In this document: in pieces, positions 4,753-5,632 of the stretch
Layout: every line of letters begins with the position of its first letter
Position numbering within the stretch: position 1 is the first letter of the stretch
Origin: Ruminococcaceae bacterium UBA5397
GTDB taxonomy: Bacteria > Bacillota > Clostridia > Oscillospirales > Acutalibacteraceae
Direction: 5' to 3'
Assembly: GCA_002411615.1 (NCBI GenBank)
Contig: DHOF01000125.1
Coordinates: 1,914 to 7,545, forward strand
DNA length: 5,632 nt
Notes under the pieces: model-generated
Database searches by the model: none
Told to the model about the DNA's origin: nothing
The model's input: only the letters and a program-made list of their open reading frames with translations
Program-made: the position numbers and the translations under genes

Positions 4753-5632
4753 ATGCGCATACCAATGTTTTGACAGTTACTCAGCTCAATACCTATGTCA
4801 AATCCATTTTGGAGGGCGACCAAAATCTGCAGGTCGTTTATGTGCAGGGCGAAATCTCTAATTTTACCGATCATTATCGTTCCGGCCATCTTTATTTTTC
4901 TCTGAAAGATTCAGGCGGTGTAATCAAGGCTGTGATGTTTGCAGGAAATGCCCGCAGGCTTCGCTTTAAACCAGAAGACGGCATGAAGGTGTTGGCCTGC
5001 GGAAAAGTTTCTCTTTATGAAGTGACCGGTCAGTATCAGTTTTATGTGAACGAATTGCAGCCGGTAGGAGCCGGTGCTTTGGCAATCGCTTTTGAACAGC
5101 TGAAAAATCGATTGGAAAAAGAAGGACTTTTTGCAGAAGAGCGCAAGAAAGCACTTCCGAGATGCCCGGAAAGAATCGGCGTTGTCACTTCTCCCACCGG
5201 AGCGGCAGTCCGTGATATTTTGAATATTCTTTCCCGCCGATGGCCTTTAAGTGAAGTGATCCTTTGCCCCGTATTGGTGCAGGGAGAAGGAGCGGCACAG
5301 CAGATTGCAGAGGCGATTGGACGTTTTAACCGCGAAAAAGCTGCTGATATTTTGATTGTCGGAAGAGGCGGCGGCAGTATCGAAGATCTTTGGGCGTTTA
5401 ATGAAGAATGTGTGGCGCGGGCGGTGGCAGGATCAGAAATTCCGGTCATTTCAGCAGTTGGACATGAAACGGATTTTACAATTTGCGATTTTGTAGCAGA
5501 CCTGCGTGCGCCGACGCCCAGTGCTGCTGCGGAACTGGCGGTGCCGGACCGCGGAGAAGTGCTGAGAAATCTTTTGCATACAGATGAGGTCCTCAGAAAT
5601 TCTTTGCAGAATCGTATGAACCTTGAACGGCA
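4749..5632 (+). CDS. xseA: Exodeoxyribonuclease VII large subunit (partial, right edge)
   Basis: The frame is open from ATG 4749 to the end of the window (294 codons plus two bases), about two thirds of a typical 400-450-residue XseA. The N-terminal OB-fold DNA-binding domain covers about residues 5-100, with [11 protein letters not shown] (8-18), VQGEISNF (33-40) and HLYFSLKD (47-54). The catalytic domain follows, with [17 protein letters not shown] (142-158), [14 protein letters not shown] (205-218) and [15 protein letters not shown] (237-251) running into [11 protein letters not shown]. Asp156, Arg206, His239 and Asp242 align by motif and spacing with the residues reported as important in E. 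coli XseA (D155, R205, H238, D241). The last residues start the coiled-coil region. With XseB it degrades single-stranded DNA to oligonucleotides. The gene overlaps the upstream stop as ATGA. xseB is expected just beyond the right edge. Confidence 0.96.
   Translation, partial: MNAHTNVLTVTQLNTYVKSILEGDQNLQVVYVQGEISNFTDHYRSGHLYFSLKDSGGVIKAVMFAGNARRLRFKPEDGMKVLACGKVSLYEVTGQYQFYVNELQPVGAGALAIAFEQLKNRLEKEGLFAEERKKALPRCPERIGVVTSPTGAAVRDILNILSRRWPLSEVILCPVLVQGEGAAQQIAEAIGRFNREKAADILIVGRGGGSIEDLWAFNEECVARAVAGSEIPVISAVGHETDFTICDFVADLRAPTPSAAAELAVPDRGEVLRNLLHTDEVLRNSLQNRMNLER
5556..5608 (+). repeat. Imperfect 23-nt direct repeat, 30-nt period, in xseA
   Basis: Positions 5556-5578 and 5586-5608 agree at 18 of 23 bases and encode EVLRNLLH and EVLRNSLQ, ten residues apart. 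It lies at the start of the coiled-coil part of XseA, where degenerate repeats of charged and leucine residues are expected. This is probably a small internal duplication without its own function. Confidence 0.5.

Noticed and set aside
5042..5449. A 135-residue minus-strand open frame opposite xseA
   Set aside because: It mirrors the conserved xseA catalytic region and has the Ser/Ala/Pro-rich composition expected of an antisense frame.
1..5632. CRISPR array, tRNA or rRNA gene, insertion sequence or phage element
   Set aside because: No regular repeats, no tRNA-like cloverleaf, no transposase motifs and no terminal inverted repeats were seen. The window is almost entirely conserved chromosomal coding sequence.

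Overview
The window is a densely packed, single-strand (+) piece of a Gram-positive, endospore-forming chromosome. The spoIIIA genes place it in Firmicutes. The moderate base composition, the compact SpoIIIAF and the order spoIIIAH–nusB–Kae1-like–xseA suggest a member of the Clostridia, perhaps Oscillospiraceae/Ruminococcaceae-like. That placement is inferred from family knowledge and not from any search.

Bases 1-3301 hold the distal part of the spoIIIA operon: the last nine codons of spoIIIAC, then complete spoIIIAD, AE, AF, AG and AH. The genes are spaced tightly or overlap (AE/AF by 4 nt, AF/AG by 11 nt). Their products build the mother-cell side of the SpoIIIA–SpoIIQ channel, which joins mother cell and forespore during engulfment. 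AD and AE are polytopic membrane proteins. AF, AG and AH are membrane-anchored proteins with ring-building domains facing the space between the two cells.

Bases 3302-3425 are the only sizeable non-coding gap (124 bp). It contains a strong-looking extended -10 promoter (3305-3332) followed by a perfect 10-bp rho-independent terminator (3375-3407), which ends only 18 nt before the nusB start. No promoter fits between the terminator and nusB, so transcription of nusB must cross this hairpin. A 28-codon open frame starts close to the predicted transcription start, runs through the hairpin, and ends in an ATGA overlap with nusB. This makes the gap a candidate attenuation or antitermination leader.

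Bases 3426-5632 form a housekeeping cluster with overlapping start and stop codons: nusB (transcription antitermination/rRNA processing factor), a divergent TsaD/Kae1-like (peptidase M22 family) protein, and xseA (exonuclease VII large subunit), which runs off the right edge. In Bacillus subtilis the corresponding stretch has accB, accC and yqhY between spoIIIAH and nusB, and folD between nusB and xseA. Here the first three are absent and the Kae1-like gene occupies the folD position.

Most of the window is well-known biology. I see no clear undescribed multi-gene system. The spots most worth a second look are the spoIIIAH–nusB leader and the Kae1-like paralogue.
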